From contig WWBZ02000082.1 in the NCBI GenBank assembly GCA_011503125.2, positions 806,001 to 870,000 on the forward strand: DNA of 64,000 nucleotides, written 5' to 3'. Each line of letters starts with the position of its first letter. Within the stretch, counting starts at the first letter, position 1. The notes beneath the pieces were generated by a model. That model was not told the DNA's origin. It ran no database searches and was given only the letters and a program-made list of their open reading frames with translations. This document shows positions 23,629-35,800 of the stretch, piece by piece. This DNA comes from Botryosphaeria dothidea. Its lineage: Eukaryota; Ascomycota; Dothideomycetes; Botryosphaeriales; Botryosphaeriaceae. Both the position numbers and the translations under genes were made by a program.

Positions 23629-25585
23629 GCTTACATAGGGTACGTATGATGCGTTTTGTACAGTTCTTCAACATACTCCGGTAGATGGCCGGTGGCCTTC
23701 ACCTTCCCGCTTTGGAGTTTGCCACTGTGTCAGTCTAGTGGCTGTTTTGCAGTTCTTTTCTCATTTGGAGCACCATCACCATCAAATGAACACATCATGT
23801 CTCCAGACGTGACAACAGCAAGAGGATGGCCTCCTTGAACCATTCTGTGTTCAAGACAGTACTCTGGACCCTTCGGTGCCAAAAGATGCCTTCGGAACCC
23901 CGCGAATACCGGACTTGGTGTCACTCGACCAGGGTATGCAGCTCCTTGTCACTGGGAGCCCTGGTTGATGTCTCGTAGAGGATGACTTGCTTATTCTTTC
24001 TCCTATTGCTTCATGCGCGTGTAACATGGAGGCGGCAACATGCCTACCAAAAAAGCGGGACGGCTCTTCATGCATTTTTCAGGAGTTTTGGTTGCGGAAA
24101 TGGCGATCACGGATGCTTATTTGAGGTGGTGCCGGGAGCAGACGAGCATTTGTTTTGCGGTGACCAGCTTTCTGGCCCTCTACATATGGCTTTTGGGCGA
24201 TTGGCTGGCTTGTTCTAGGTCTAGACAGCTCATCCTTCGAACATGGAAAAGTGGAAATTGTGATCCTTTACCGGCAGTGTTACGTTGGCATGCAGGACTT
24301 ATACACGGTGGTACCTGGTCAGCCTCGTGTGACGATGTGCCTAGCCTCCAGCGTCGATTACTGCTAACCACTGGCTGCGATACCCCCTGTAAGACAGCAT
24401 GCATTCGCCACGCGTGAGCGAGACAAGAGCGGCATATAAGCTGAGACATGGCAGGCATCAACGGAAGTATGTCTCGTTTTGACCCGAGGCTCAGTCGATC
24501 GTAAGTCTCAGAGGACAATGGCGGTGGCCAAGCTCAATCAATTAGAGCAGTCGAAACGCAAGCGCGCGCCGAATGGTCGGGCGGCGGCAGGCCAGGTGGC
24601 AGCCGTCTTGGGGCCCGGCAGTTGGGCAATCCGAAACCGCGAAGGGCCGTTGCGCGCACGAAATGAACTGAGCTTCTTCACCAACTTAAACTCGACATCA
24701 TGACACCATACTGACTTTGCATCGCGAGCCAGACTTTGGGCATACGAAGGTTCATGTTTTGGATTGCCGAGCAGTCTTTAGTCAGGGAATATCCCCCTCA
24801 ATTCCGGCTATTCTTGGCCGCTCTTCCTTCGCTTAACCACGCTCGGCGCCAACCATAATACATGTGCATGGCGGCGTCTGGCCACTCACAGCTGCAGCTT
24901 TTTGGCCCGCGAGCCGGCCAGCTCTTCCGCCCTTCTCCTTCGCCGCTCGCCCTCCACAATCTCAAGCTACTGCGCCGCGCCCCGGATCATGTCATGCGCC
25001 GCAGGCAGGGTTGCCCTTCATGCGCCCGCCGCTCTCCCGCCGTGTTGCTCGCTGCTGAGTGGTCCGCTGGCCCTGCGCTGGCGGCTGCTGGTCCGCCGAG
25101 AGCCTGAGTGGATTGGTCGCCACGGCTCATGACCAGATTCTGGAATTGCCCGCTTGCCCGCTCTGCAGGGTTGCATGGCACTCAGGTTTCATCTTATGTG
25201 CCTTGCTGTCGTTTTTTCTGGCCCGCTGCTATCTCTGGTTTTTCTCTCTCCTTTCGCGCCGGTCCTACTCGACTCTGTGTTTCTACATTCGCTCCCATCT
25301 GTTTGAAGATCTCCGCCATCTTCAAGCTTTCCTGTGCCACAGTCCCTGCATACCGTCGTTCGTTTCTGCACGTCTTACTTGCATCCCCGGCGGTCAGCCG
25401 CCTTCCGATAGGCCCAATCTCGACTCTCGTTTTCGCTGGCTTTGACACCACCGCTCTTGGGTGCTACAAGCCGGAAACAGATCTTTCTCTCTACCGTTTC
25501 CTTTTGGCAACGTTCCGACCCTTGAGAGCCTCTTGAGCGTTTCGTCCCCATCCGTCATTCGTTACTTTCCTAACATTCGTACACC
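23629..25585. other. Intergenic with one repeat-element end
   Basis: About 1.96 kb. It holds the 3' region of NAF1, a 29-bp piece matching the end of the dispersed element family (24361-24389), and a long C/T-rich leader (about 25140-25585) before the GPI-protein gene. Short open frames have no recognisable content. Confidence 0.45.
24361..24389. mobile_element. Solo terminal repeat of MITE-like family
   Basis: GCTAACCACTGGCTGCGATA followed by CCCCCTG and then TA. It closely matches the ends of the elements at 54.4 kb and (reverse strand) 61.4 kb. No hairpin core is visible nearby, so this is a solo or truncated end. Confidence 0.6.
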
Positions 25586-26428
25586 ATGAAGGCCGCTCTT
25601 CTTGTTGCCAGCGGCGCTTTGGCCCGACTCGTCTTGGGCACTCCTGTGGAAGACACCCTGCTCGCCCGCGACGATGATTCCTGCGGCACCAATCTGCAAG
25701 TCTGCAACCCCTCCGACGCTTCTGCGGAAACTCTCCCCGCACTTGGACCCGACCTATCTGGCCTGTACCTCTCTCTCCTCGATTCCGTAAAAGGCATCAA
25801 CTTCGAAAAGCGCAGCCTCCTCCGTCCCCGTAACACGCCCTCCTTCTGCTGCGCAACCGGTACCTCCTGCCTGACCCTCTCCGCCTTCTCCGTCCCCTTC
25901 TGCTACGACAAGTTCACCACCAACTTCCTCTTCCCGGACGGCTCTTCGGGCACCATCCACACCGGCACCTTCTCCGCCGCGGGCGGTGCGTCCGCCGACC
26001 TTTTCTCCGGCGACTACAAGAACGGCACCTCCACTGGCAACCTCTACGCCGACGACGCCGCCGCAAAGCCAAACACCGCCACCCTCAGCATTCCCCCGCA
26101 GTACACCGCCAGCGGCGTCGGCAGCGCCATTCCACTCACGGCGCTGGGCACGGTTGTCGTGGTCACGACTACCGTCTCCGCTAGTATCGTTGGGCCCACG
26201 ACGATTCCCGCGTCGACGATTCCTGGAACGACCATCGAGGGCAGCACCACCCGCGCCGACAGCGTTGTGGCGGCGAGTACGATCACGGCCGCGAGCACGG
26301 TGAGCGCGCATGAGACGCTCACGACGGTGACGAGTTCGGTCGCGAGCGCGACGGGTGCGGCGGGCAGGGTGGGTGTGGGTGGAGCATTGGCCGGTGTTGC
26401 AGGTGCGTGGGCTTGGGCGGTGTTATGA
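25586..26428 (+). CDS. Secreted GPI-anchored protein of unknown function
   Basis: Single exon, 280 residues. Signal peptide at residues 1-19 (MKAALLVASGALARLVLG). The middle has closely spaced Cys (CGTNLQVC, FCCATGTSC, PFCYDKF) and the block FLFPDGSSGTIHTGTFS, which I associate with a widespread uncharacterised ascomycete surface family. A long Thr/Ser/Ala region (about 190-260) is suited to O-glycosylation. The C-terminus VGVGGALAGVAGAWAWAVL is a hydrophobic GPI-attachment signal. It should sit on the plasma membrane or wall. It is not a canonical CFEM domain by Cys spacing. No enzyme motif is visible. A long pyrimidine leader upstream suggests strong expression. Confidence 0.8.
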   Translation: MKAALLVASGALARLVLGTPVEDTLLARDDDSCGTNLQVCNPSDASAETLPALGPDLSGLYLSLLDSVKGINFEKRSLLRPRNTPSFCCATGTSCLTLSAFSVPFCYDKFTTNFLFPDGSSGTIHTGTFSAAGGASADLFSGDYKNGTSTGNLYADDAAAKPNTATLSIPPQYTASGVGSAIPLTALGTVVVVTTTVSASIVGPTTIPASTIPGTTIEGSTTRADSVVAASTITAASTVSAHETLTTVTSSVASATGAAGRVGVGGALAGVAGAWAWAVL

Positions 26429-28531
26429 GGGTGGCGGGTGATTGAAAGGATTGGGTGGACTTCGCGTGTGAATGTTTAATGAATTGTGTATGGCTGTGGA
26501 TACTTACCCCGCTATCTTTGTCTCCTTTCCTCTCTTCTCGCATTCCGTCTGTTCTCCGCGGCCTCTATCTGTTTTTTTTTTCACCACTTCAATGTGAGCT
26601 ATGTTTAATCTCTTGTTTAGGTCTAGTAGGTGAATGTAGGGCTGCCACAGCAGCCGCTACCGGTAAGAAGGAAAAACAGAACTAGTATAGGATAGCATGC
26701 CTAGAGAGAGAGGAGGGGTTTTGCCAGGCGAAAAGGTTTTCCCCCTCGTGTAAAATAATAATAGATAGCCAGCCCCGCATGGACCCGTAAGGGAGCTATA
26801 TCGGGAAGAAATGAATTTATCTATCTAATCTCTTGTTTATGAGTTGGGATAGTCCATATCCAGGACGGAATGGAAGGGAAAGAGGAAGACAGGGGGGAGG
26901 ATTTAATCTGCTTTTCCTTCTACTTCAAATCATGTCTCTTTCCTACTTCGAAGAAGTGGAAGTTTCCAAGGAACCGGAAAGCATAAGGTGATGCATTATA
27001 CCCTGGATTGCATCAAACAAGGTCTTGGTGAGAGGTATAACTCCCTTCTTTCTTAGGATGGGGAATGTGTGTTTACTGGTTAGTGCCTTCGACTTTCTCA
27101 GTGAACCTGGTGGTATTTCTGGCACGAGATGTACTGCTTGCACAATTCACGAGGAAAGCAGGCGCAGCAAGCACATTTCAGTCAATGGATAACGTACCAT
27201 GCTACCACGTGTTCAAGATGGAGTATCAATCTCGTTTCAGAGCAACCCGTGCTGCAGTTTCGCAGCTGCTCTGCTGAGTCCCCTTTCACACTGTATACCG
27301 GCGCTCCAATACCTCCTCGTGCCAGCTACAATCTCCACCCACATGCACAACAGCACATTTTGCTTCAACCTACATAAACACCCAAACTCTGCCGGCCTCC
27401 TTCCTCCTTCGCCGCACCAACACTTCCTCACTTCACAGTAAGGCAAGCAGTAAGCACAGCAGCAGTCTATGCGACAGGATGCTTGACGAACTGTTGTTTG
27501 TCTTCGTCTTCTAGATTTTTCAGAACGGAGACAACAACTGTGCGTCTGCTTGCTATCTGCGCCCTGGTGAAGTCACTGTGAGGTTGTTGTTGTTGATTAT
27601 GTCCTGAAGGAGGATCTAGTGGTCCACTACTTTTCGTTTTTTCCCCGCTTTCCGTCCCGTTCTCACGCAGCGGCGTGGATAGTTCGGGAGTCTGCAGCAT
27701 TGTATGCAAATGATGGTACTCAACGAAACGTGCAATAGATGTACACAGGCGTGCTTTACTGTGTTCCTGCTGGCTAGAGCCCCTTCTGGATGCCATTCCT
27801 GACTCACTTTTCAAGTAAATTCACCAAATGAGCTCGATTACCAGCATAACAAGGTTTCATGCTTTTATTTTGAGTTCAAGCTCCAAAGGCCAGCGGCGAT
27901 TGCCTCTCGATGTGACGCCTCGACAGCCTTGCCGCAGCAATCCCTTCCTGTTGATCAAACTCTCTTTATCAATTTGCAACGCTTGATAGAAGCAATACAT
28001 GACCAATTTCGCCCAAACCCCGTGTGCCATTCGAAAACGCCTGTCAAATTCGCCTTGAATACATGGACACCGCTTGACGTGACCGCCGCTTCGCCTACAA
28101 AGCCATCGTACCGTCTACCGTCTGTCAAGCGATGTGTCGAGAGATGACTCTGGGTGCATACGGGATATGTTCTTCGTGATGGTGGTGGTGATGGTGATTA
28201 CCGGAGATCGAGCGTCTATGGTTGTCATGGTGGGCGACAGTTTCCGTCGACCAATTGGACGAGGAGTCGGAGTGAGGGTGGTCATCGATATTGCGGAGGC
28301 AAAGCATGGCGCCAACGACGATGATGAAGGCCTTAATACATGAGGGTTCAGGCATGACTCTGAGTGAAGGCGGCTGAGGCGAGGTTCAGGTGAGGACTGA
28401 ATGCTTCGGATGACGTCAGTCATGGGACGTCGAAGCAATTTCCTTGATGCCGATGTGTATTCTTACCGGATATGGAGGCCTAGGCTCTTGAAAGCTCATG
28501 GATTGTTGCAGATGTGGTGTAGGAATGGGGT
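26429..28531. other. Mostly non-coding; AT-rich 3' region
   Basis: About 2.1 kb between the GPI-protein gene and the 3' end of the TFIIIC gene. It contains an AT-rich tract near 26740-26840 and one small candidate frame (28125-28355, listed separately). An open frame at 27467-27814 (minus) has no recognisable domain and no clear start context. Confidence 0.4.
28125..28355 (-). CDS. Possible small His-rich membrane protein
   Basis: 76 residues with an ATG start at 28355. It has a short hydrophobic N-terminal segment (IKAFIIVVGAMLCL), an Asn/Ser-rich middle, a run of seven residues rich in His (HHHHHHH) followed by EEHIPYAPR. A single membrane span plus a His-rich tail would suit a small metal-binding or secreted peptide, but this is speculation. 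It overlaps another open frame on the same strand and lies close to the 3' end of the TFIIIC gene. I do not recognise a family. Confidence 0.3.
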   Translation of the reverse strand: MPEPSCIKAFIIVVGAMLCLRNIDDHPHSDSSSNWSTETVAHHDNHRRSISGNHHHHHHHEEHIPYAPRVISRHIA

Positions 28532-29704
28532 TCAGGTTATGTCCATTTGGTTGAGCTCGTCCCAAGTAGCTGGTGTGGCACTTTCCGTACTTGGACCGGC
28601 TTCGCCTGACAGCTCATTCCTCAACGGGCTGTCATTCGGTTGCGCACGACCTGCTCTCCTTCGGGCAGTCGAGCCTCGTCTACCTCCAGCCCGCCGAGCT
28701 CGTTTGTTTGGAGACTCGGTCTTCTTCTTTGAGCTTTGCCTCTTCGGGCTCTGTCTTGGGCTGCGGGAACTGCGCGGGCTGGGCGGGTCGCTGCCATCTT
28801 CGGTAATGAAAGTGTAGTTACCAGCTCGCTCAGGACTTGGAGACGTCACGAAAGTCCTCTGGCCCTGAGTACCATCATCCTCTCCAGGCCTGAGGTTAGT
28901 CCCGCGACTCGTATACGCTGTCGGCTTCACCTTGTCCTTCTCGCCGAGCCGGGCTTTGACGGCGCTCAACTTCTCCAGGAAGTTTGCCTGCCGCTTCTGG
29001 GCACGTGATGCATGCTCTGGGACAGGGAACTTGACGACCTCCATACTCTCCGGATTTTGGATGGGCGCGAAGCTATGGCTGGGCCCTGGCTGAGGTTGCT
29101 GCACCTTTTCCTGACTCGTCTTTGGTCTCAGTTTCGCCTGCCTAGCAACAAGGCGCGCTGAGCTCGCTCCAATCAGTTCGAAACAGCCGTTCAGTTTGCG
29201 CATCGGTTCGGCAATCCGGGCTTCCCGGTCTTCCGCCGGAAGTGCCCTCGCAAAGAAGAGGTCCGTGCCAATTGTCGATGCCCAATGGCAGCTGTATATC
29301 TGACCCTGGTACGAGACTATGGGATTGTCATCGTGGAGCCCCACAATCTGTATGCGATCCTGCTCTTCCGGCTCCGGTGTTGGTTCTTTGTGCGGGGTTC
29401 CATTTTCTTCCACCAGATCAGGCGTGGCTTCCTGCTGAGATGCCTGCTGCTCGTCATCGTCCTTGTCCTTGTCTGCTTCGTCATCGTCGGCGAAAATGTC
29501 GTGTTCGAGGCGAACGTAGCCTTTTTTGGTCTGCTGGGGGGTAATGCGCGATGTGAGGTCGAGGGTCACGTAGAAATCCTGGAGCGGAATGTTAGCAATC
29601 TCTACAAGAAAGTTTTGTGCAGCTTCATGCACTACCTGAGTCTCCGTTTCGCTGTACTCGTACTCCCATTCGTCGCCTTCCATTCCGTTCCGTAAGGCGG
29701 CCAT
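28532..29704 (-). CDS. TFIIIC triple-barrel subunit-like protein
   Basis: Exons 29704-29636 and 29578-28532 give 371 residues. The intron (57 nt) has a GTAGTG donor, GCTAAC branch point and CTCCAG acceptor; it is open in frame, so the unspliced frame also reads through. Splicing joins EYEYSETETQ to DFYVTLDLTS, the expected start of a TFIIIC triple-barrel (sub6/Tfc7-like) domain; a later block is VSYQGQIYSCHWASTIGTDLFF. TFIIIC binds A and B boxes of tRNA genes and recruits TFIIIB for RNA polymerase III. The C-terminal half is disordered and basic (SPRSSRSPRQSPKR, KRARRAGGRRG), probably nuclear-targeting. The subunit equivalence is by domain, not by tree. Confidence 0.8.
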   Translation of the reverse strand: MAALRNGMEGDEWEYEYSETETQVVHEAAQNFLVEIANIPLQDFYVTLDLTSRITPQQTKKGYVRLEHDIFADDDEADKDKDDDEQQASQQEATPDLVEENGTPHKEPTPEPEEQDRIQIVGLHDDNPIVSYQGQIYSCHWASTIGTDLFFARALPAEDREARIAEPMRKLNGCFELIGASSARLVARQAKLRPKTSQEKVQQPQPGPSHSFAPIQNPESMEVVKFPVPEHASRAQKRQANFLEKLSAVKARLGEKDKVKPTAYTSRGTNLRPGEDDGTQGQRTFVTSPSPERAGNYTFITEDGSDPPSPRSSRSPRQSPKRQSSKKKTESPNKRARRAGGRRGSTARRRAGRAQPNDSPLRNELSGEAGPSTESATPATWDELNQMDIT

Positions 29705-31162
29705 GATCGAGATTGATTTGGTGAGGTGCGGGTTTAGCCAGGCAGCCGTTGGATCACGACATGGTCGGGCCGTGAGCGGAGGTCTCGAGAAGGGAATCAG
29801 CAGGATTGTAGCTGTCACTCATTATGCGCGGTGGTCACAGCGAAGCAGTGGTGAGCAAAATGGCGACTCCGCCGGAAATTTTACAGCGCGAGATCTTGGT
29901 TCCCAGCTCCGTCTAGAGTCGGGGATTGCGGCGCCGGATGGTGCGGCGCAGGGCTGCTGTCGGGTCGCGCAATTTCACGTCACAGCGTACAGAGGCGCTG
30001 AGTTGAGGCAGCTCCGGCGTGGTGCCGGACAGAGGAGTTTCTTGCGCGTCGCAGGTCGCGACAAGCTACGACCAAGCGGCGCCGATCGGTCGCTAAGGAC
30101 AGCGCGGGCCAGAGCCGCAAGCCCCCGTGACGTAGTGCATAGTCAGTGTAGGGCTGATCCGTTGCCGCCGTCTCTCCCGCCATCCCACGCGTGTGTGAGA
30201 GCTGTGCTAGCTTTCTTCTCAGCCCCCTCTCGTTCTGCTCTCTGCTCTCCCCTAACGCCCTGGAAACATCACGGATGCTCGCGGCTGCCCATCATCCTTC
30301 CGTCAGACCCGCTCCGCACCCAATCGCCCCGCACTGCAGCATTGACAATCAACTCACGGCTGATCCGGCCGACGATAAGCATCGACTTGAGTCCAGCCCG
30401 CGGGGTCCGAAGTAGCGCCCGCGCTGCGCTGTTTGATGCGTCATCATAACGACCATCACACACACCTTTGCCTCCCGTCCGGTGTCCATTCCGGCTTGCC
30501 GTCTACCACCTCAGCCCGTGCTCTGGCACCTCGCGCCCTTGCTGCCTGTCTTAAGTCCGCCGGAAACGCGTGCCGTTCTCACCTCACCCACCACGCCGTC
30601 CACTCACGCCGCAGCGTGCTGGCCATGCTTGCTGCCGATCATCCGAAACCTTCCATTCCTACCACTTCTGATCCTATCGGACTTTGCTCGCTCCACTCCC
30701 CCTCCTGGTAATCGTCGTCCGGCATTTTCGGACGACCGAGAATCCTCACGCCAATCCAAACTCGGCCGGCACCTCTGACCTCACACCAGTAAACAGCCCA
30801 TGATCACTTACATCCTCCGTCCAGAACTGGCTAACCTCCGCGTGCCCACCCTCTTAGTGCCCGTGCTATCAAATCATGGCGGTCAGGCACCGCTCGTACT
30901 TCTTCCTGGGCTTGCCCATACCGAGCCGCCCGCTCCGCTATATTCTCACACTTCCGCCGCCCTCCATTCGCTCACTCCAGAATCGGTAGCCAGACCTACC
31001 CCGTCTTTTGTCGATATTCCTACGCCTCTGGTAGACGTCCCACAACAGCGTTGCCATCCTCGTCCACAACAAACCCCCGACAAGCCTACCTCTGGAGCTA
31101 TACATCAGCACGACCTTTCAGTTCCAAGCAACAAGGAGCTTACAAATACAACCGAGACCCAG
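29705..31162. other. Divergent intergenic region
   Basis: About 1.46 kb between the TFIIIC gene (minus) and the VPS62-family gene (plus). C/T-rich from about 30160 to 31150, consistent with a long leader. The open frame continues upstream of 31163, but that extension is Pro/Ser/His-rich without domain support. Confidence 0.45.
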
Positions 31163-32859
31163 ATGAGGAGAGGCAAACGCGTTGGGGTTGCCCTTGCATC
31201 AACCTTCCTCAGCCTGTTCACTGTCTCTCAGGTCTATCAGCATACTCACCACCAAGGTGGCTCCGAGGGGTTGGAGGAAAACGAATGGATTGCCAGTTCT
31301 CGATCATGGATGGAGAGGAAGACCTGCCAGTGGTTTGGTTTCTGCGGCATCACCCATTTGAATCGCTCCAAGTGGGTGAGCAAGTCCCACAGGAAAGCAG
31401 GTGACGGGGTTCAGGAAGCCCTCACCGACAAGCACGCCTTTGATTTAAGCGAATTTTGGACGAGCGGCAAGTCGAGGCCTGAAGATTGGTCGGAAGACGA
31501 GCGAGCTCTCCGCGAGATACCCCAATACGTGCTGGACCACGCCCCGTTGATGCACCTCTTTTCGGGTGAAAAGTTTTGGCCATGTGATATTGCCGACCAC
31601 CTTATCCATACCACGCCCCATCTCAACTACACCCCACTCCAGGCCAAGTCAGATCATCCAAATCTCACCAATCTCGATGAGCTCAATGACTTTGGTCGTT
31701 TCGTTTACCTCCAAAGCGACGACAATGTGGAGGAACGACCAGCATGGTTAGGCGGGGAATCTAACGTTCCCACGAAACCAGACAGCGACGATGATGACGA
31801 TGACTGGGCACGTTATCCAGATTGGGATGTTCGTGTAGATGGCGAGCTTCCTGACGAGCACGACAGACCATGGTATGAAGCTGGCATTGGTGATACCAGG
31901 GACAAGGGTGGTGAACGCCCGAATCCCACGGCGCCCAATCAAGCGCGTCCCACGGATACTGTCGAGGGCGAAGAACTGCTCTACGAAGACGGATACGTGC
32001 CTCCAGCCGACCGTGAACCGCGCATGGTCCGCCGCACGCTAGACTGGACTGCTGGTAAAAAGCATGGCAGCCCTGGCGGACGCAGCGATGCACCTGCCGT
32101 TCTGGTTGCAATAGATAAGGGCCATGGTGTTGTCGATGCCTTCTGGTTCTTCTTCTACAGCTACAATCTTGGCAATGTCGTCTTGAATGTACGCTTTGGC
32201 AACCATGTAGGTGATTGGGAGCACACCGTTGTGCGCTTCCACCACGGGAAACCGAAAGCTGTTTTCTTCAGTGAACATAGCTTCGGAGAGGCATATGCTT
32301 GGGAGGCCGTTGAGAAGATCGGGAAGAGGGTAAGTTTTCCCCGCATGGCCTCTTTGTCCAGTCCGTATTGAAATACTCACCTATTGAACAGCCTGTTGGC
32401 TACGTCGCTACTGGCACGCATGCGCAGTACGCAACGCCAGGAACACATTCTTACATTCTTCCCTGGGGCCTATTGCACGACATCACCGACCGCGGCCCAC
32501 TCTGGGATCCCGCTCTCAACGTTCATAGCTACACTTATGATTATAAGAACGACAAGCTGAGATCCTCTACCAAGACTCCCTACGCACCCATTGGATGGTT
32601 CTATTTCCAGGGCCATTGGGGAGACAAGTTTTATCCTCTTTCCGATCCACGTCAATACCGCTTCGCTGGTCAGTACCATTATGTCAATGGCCCTCTCGGA
32701 CCAAGATTCAAGAACTTGGGACGCAAGAAAGTGTGTCAGGGAAATGGCGACTGTATCATCAAGAACTTCATTGGCACAAAGAGGGCAAAGAGGTGGACTG
32801 AAAGTGGCGAAGGTGAAGAAATGAGCCCAGAGGATGTTGCATGGTTGAACTTGGAATGA
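31163..32859 (+). CDS. VPS62-family protein
   Basis: Exons 31163-32329 and 32392-32859 give 544 residues. The ATG at 31163 is preferred because it gives an N-terminal signal-anchor (GVALASTFLSLFTVSQVY) right after MRRGKR; the frame is open further upstream but not protein-like. Hallmarks of the Vps62 family (PF06101): FGRFVYLQSDD, DAFWFFFYSYNLGN, NHVGDWEHTVVRFHHGKPKAVFFSEH, YVATGTHAQYATPGTH and FYFQGHWGDKFYP. Yeast VPS62 is linked to cytoplasm-to-vacuole protein targeting; the biochemical role is unknown. An acidic insert (DDDDDDW) lies mid-protein. The splice phases join KIGKR to PVGYVA. Confidence 0.85.
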
Positions 32860-35800
32860 GTCCAAGTGAGTTGAATCTTACCAAATGAGCAAGTTGCTTC
32901 ACAGGATGAAAATGCTCCGCACGCTCTGGAGCGAGGTAAGGTGACGAAGGATACGATATATGAATGTTTGATCTTCTTCTGTCTTTTCTACCAGATACCA
33001 CAGACGCTCTTTTGCATATTTCAAGAAGGGGTTTGGAGCCGGCGCATTGTTTGGATCATTTAGCTTTTGAGGGTTTTGTTGAAAGTGTCAACGTTGTTGT
33101 GAATGTCCCTGGGTGGTATTGGCGTACCGAGAACGCGGCAGGAGGGAGGGTTCACTTCAATAACAGAAAGTCGGCTTGGAAAAATCAACAAAGTGATAGA
33201 TGGATGGCAATATGCCCTACTCTCAGGGATCAAAATTATCGATGGAGGCTTGGGTCAGCTTACCCACACATCAAAGCACATCTGTAGAGAAAAACCTGCT
33301 ATATTTACAAATAAATTGATAGTCGGATGATTGTTGCATTACAAAACCACCACAGGTCCACATCGTTGAAAAATCTGATCCTGTAGATGCACTAAAGAGA
33401 AAAACAATCCGTCCATGAAGAATGTCCGTATGTCAAAACAACCTCGATTCCAGCAGCCTCTCGTGGAAATGCCGGTTTAGCTTGCCAGAGAAGGTGTCGC
33501 GCGGCACAGAGGTCTGAATAGCGGGAGTGAATGGCTGAGCGTGATTGGGCGGCGGTTGAGAATGGTTGCGATGGAGAACGAGTGGAGCGATAACGTTGCG
33601 TACACCCAAGGCGATGTGTTGCCGCCTGCCTCCTCGCCGGTGGAGCCTCAGATAGATGCGACTAGCTGAATGTCAAAAATTACGACGCTCCGAGAAGCGG
33701 CCAATGAGGCTCTACATTCTGACAGTTAATCCATCTGCAGCCTCCTCGCGCAAGGTACAGCGCGTCTGTGGTGCCCCCAGATGATCTCAGAGCCACACAC
33801 ACAAAATGCCGTTGGCTTTCTTCCTTGGCTATGAATCACATTTAATATCCAGGTAGTCATTTTATGGCTTGCATGTAGTGCTAGCTTTCGTTGAGGTCCA
33901 GTCTGTACCTTTTCTGAGCGCAACACCTACATCCGCCTCTGACAAGCAGACGCCATATTCGCGCTTCACCCCTCGGTACACCCTGCGTCCTATCATCATC
34001 ATCGTCGTAGTTATCGGCGAGCCTGTTGCCTGTTTGAGGAACAATAAGCTCGCTCGCGTGGTGGACGATGCCAGCTTCTTTGGGTGATGCTGTCATCATC
34101 ATTGGTCTGGTCATCAACATGTTGCCCCTCGAAGATACGTTCCCTCTACCATCTCCCCCCTTCCGATGATGAGAAAATGGGTTCGGAGCGGTAAGATGTC
34201 ATTTTGTAGGCCGACGTCCTGGCACCCATTGGATCACCTTACCGTTGGGAGTGGAAGTATTCGTCCGGATGTCAGTATGAGTGTAATTGAGACACTTAAG
34301 TCCTGATGAATGTTTCCACTCCCCACAGTAGGGTGATGCACGTCGATGATCCAAACAATTGCATAGCGCGGCTACTCGCACTCTGAGTGGGGGAACTATG
34401 CACATTGATCTCCCCCGTTAGCATCGGAGAACAATTCTTTGGTCGCGTCGCGCGCTATGCCGATGGATGTGAAGGATAATATAGTGTTTGTCATTGGGAG
34501 GCTTGCCTAGCTTTCACGGAGAACCCACACCTACTACTTCGCAGCTTTCGTTTAAAGAGTCGGAAAGCGGAGGTTGAGTGTATCGTCTCCTCGTGTGGCG
34601 GCTGGATCCTTAGCGTTGACGCAACCTCCCACAACGAACACCGCTCCCACGCTCACGGTCGACCGTCACCACTACCTCGCCCAGCGCATCCTCATCTTAC
34701 GGGCCCGCCATATTTGCGTCAGGGAACTGGCGTGTCTTACCAACCCGTCGAGGTCCTCTTGGCCTAAGGTCTGCCAATGTCCCTGTGAAAACTATTTCTA
34801 GTCCGGCCTCTGCTCTGTAAAGTAGGTCATGATGCGGTGGCTCGCACGATTAAACTACAAGATAAGCTGGCAGGGATCCGACTAGCGTACCAGGGCAGAG
34901 AATACAAAGTAGGCGGTACCGAGCGTTGCTGATGTCTGGTCGGCGTTCGGCAAGGACTGCCCTATGAGTGTTGACATGGAAAGAATGCAGCCCAGTCGGG
35001 ATCCTGAAGGGTACGTACATGGCACGTATATTGTATCTGATGTACCCCAGACAGGGATTGGAGAAGCAAGAACGACATACAGCAAGCCACGTACAACATG
35101 CTTTCTTTTTTCGAAACACGAGATGGTCAGGCACACCTCAGGAGATAACCTTGGCTGACGCAGCCTCGCTATGAGCTTGATCTTGGGCGGCAAATGATTT
35201 TCTTACTCGGGAAGATGTGCGAGGGGCGGCGAAACTTAGTCAGGTTCCCCGAGCTTCCGTTGCCCTGGGCTGGATCCCGTTTGCCAGTTCGCCGGAGGAG
35301 CAAAGAGTTTTCTGGCCAGGTGTGAAGAGCCTCCGGACGGGATGATGTAAAATGAGGTCAAACGGGCCTTGTCAGACGGGAGATGAACCTTCACCCTCCA
35401 CGTGCGTCGGATATCACTCGTGTCGTGGGCCAAGGGCTGCCATTTACCGATTCCGTTAACTCCCGAGCGGAAGGAGTCGAGATCGGGTATCTACCCACGC
35501 GCAACTCCTCCTGCCCTATAAAGATAGCACATCTCGGACGTGAGGGGGAATTCGGAAGGGATGGGATTGATTCAGCAGATTCATCAGCACGTGGAGAGGA
35601 TGGAGAAGCTTATATTTCTGATTTCCAACGTCCGCGATTCTAGAATAAGCTGGGACGGCAGGATTGCGACCAGCATTGAGGGCGCGAACACCCGTTATTT
35701 GCTGCATGGCCATGAGTCACCGCAGCGCAGCCTGCATTGCATCTAGCTGGGCAAGGATGGCGAGAGCGATTGCGTGAGCGGGCTTTAGACCCGGGCTGTC

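Noticed and set aside
33440..33670. Minus-strand frame of ~80 codons without Met, ending SGKLNRHFHERLLESRLF
   Set aside because: It looked like a terminal exon, with a possible acceptor near 33668, but I found no upstream exon with protein-like sequence.
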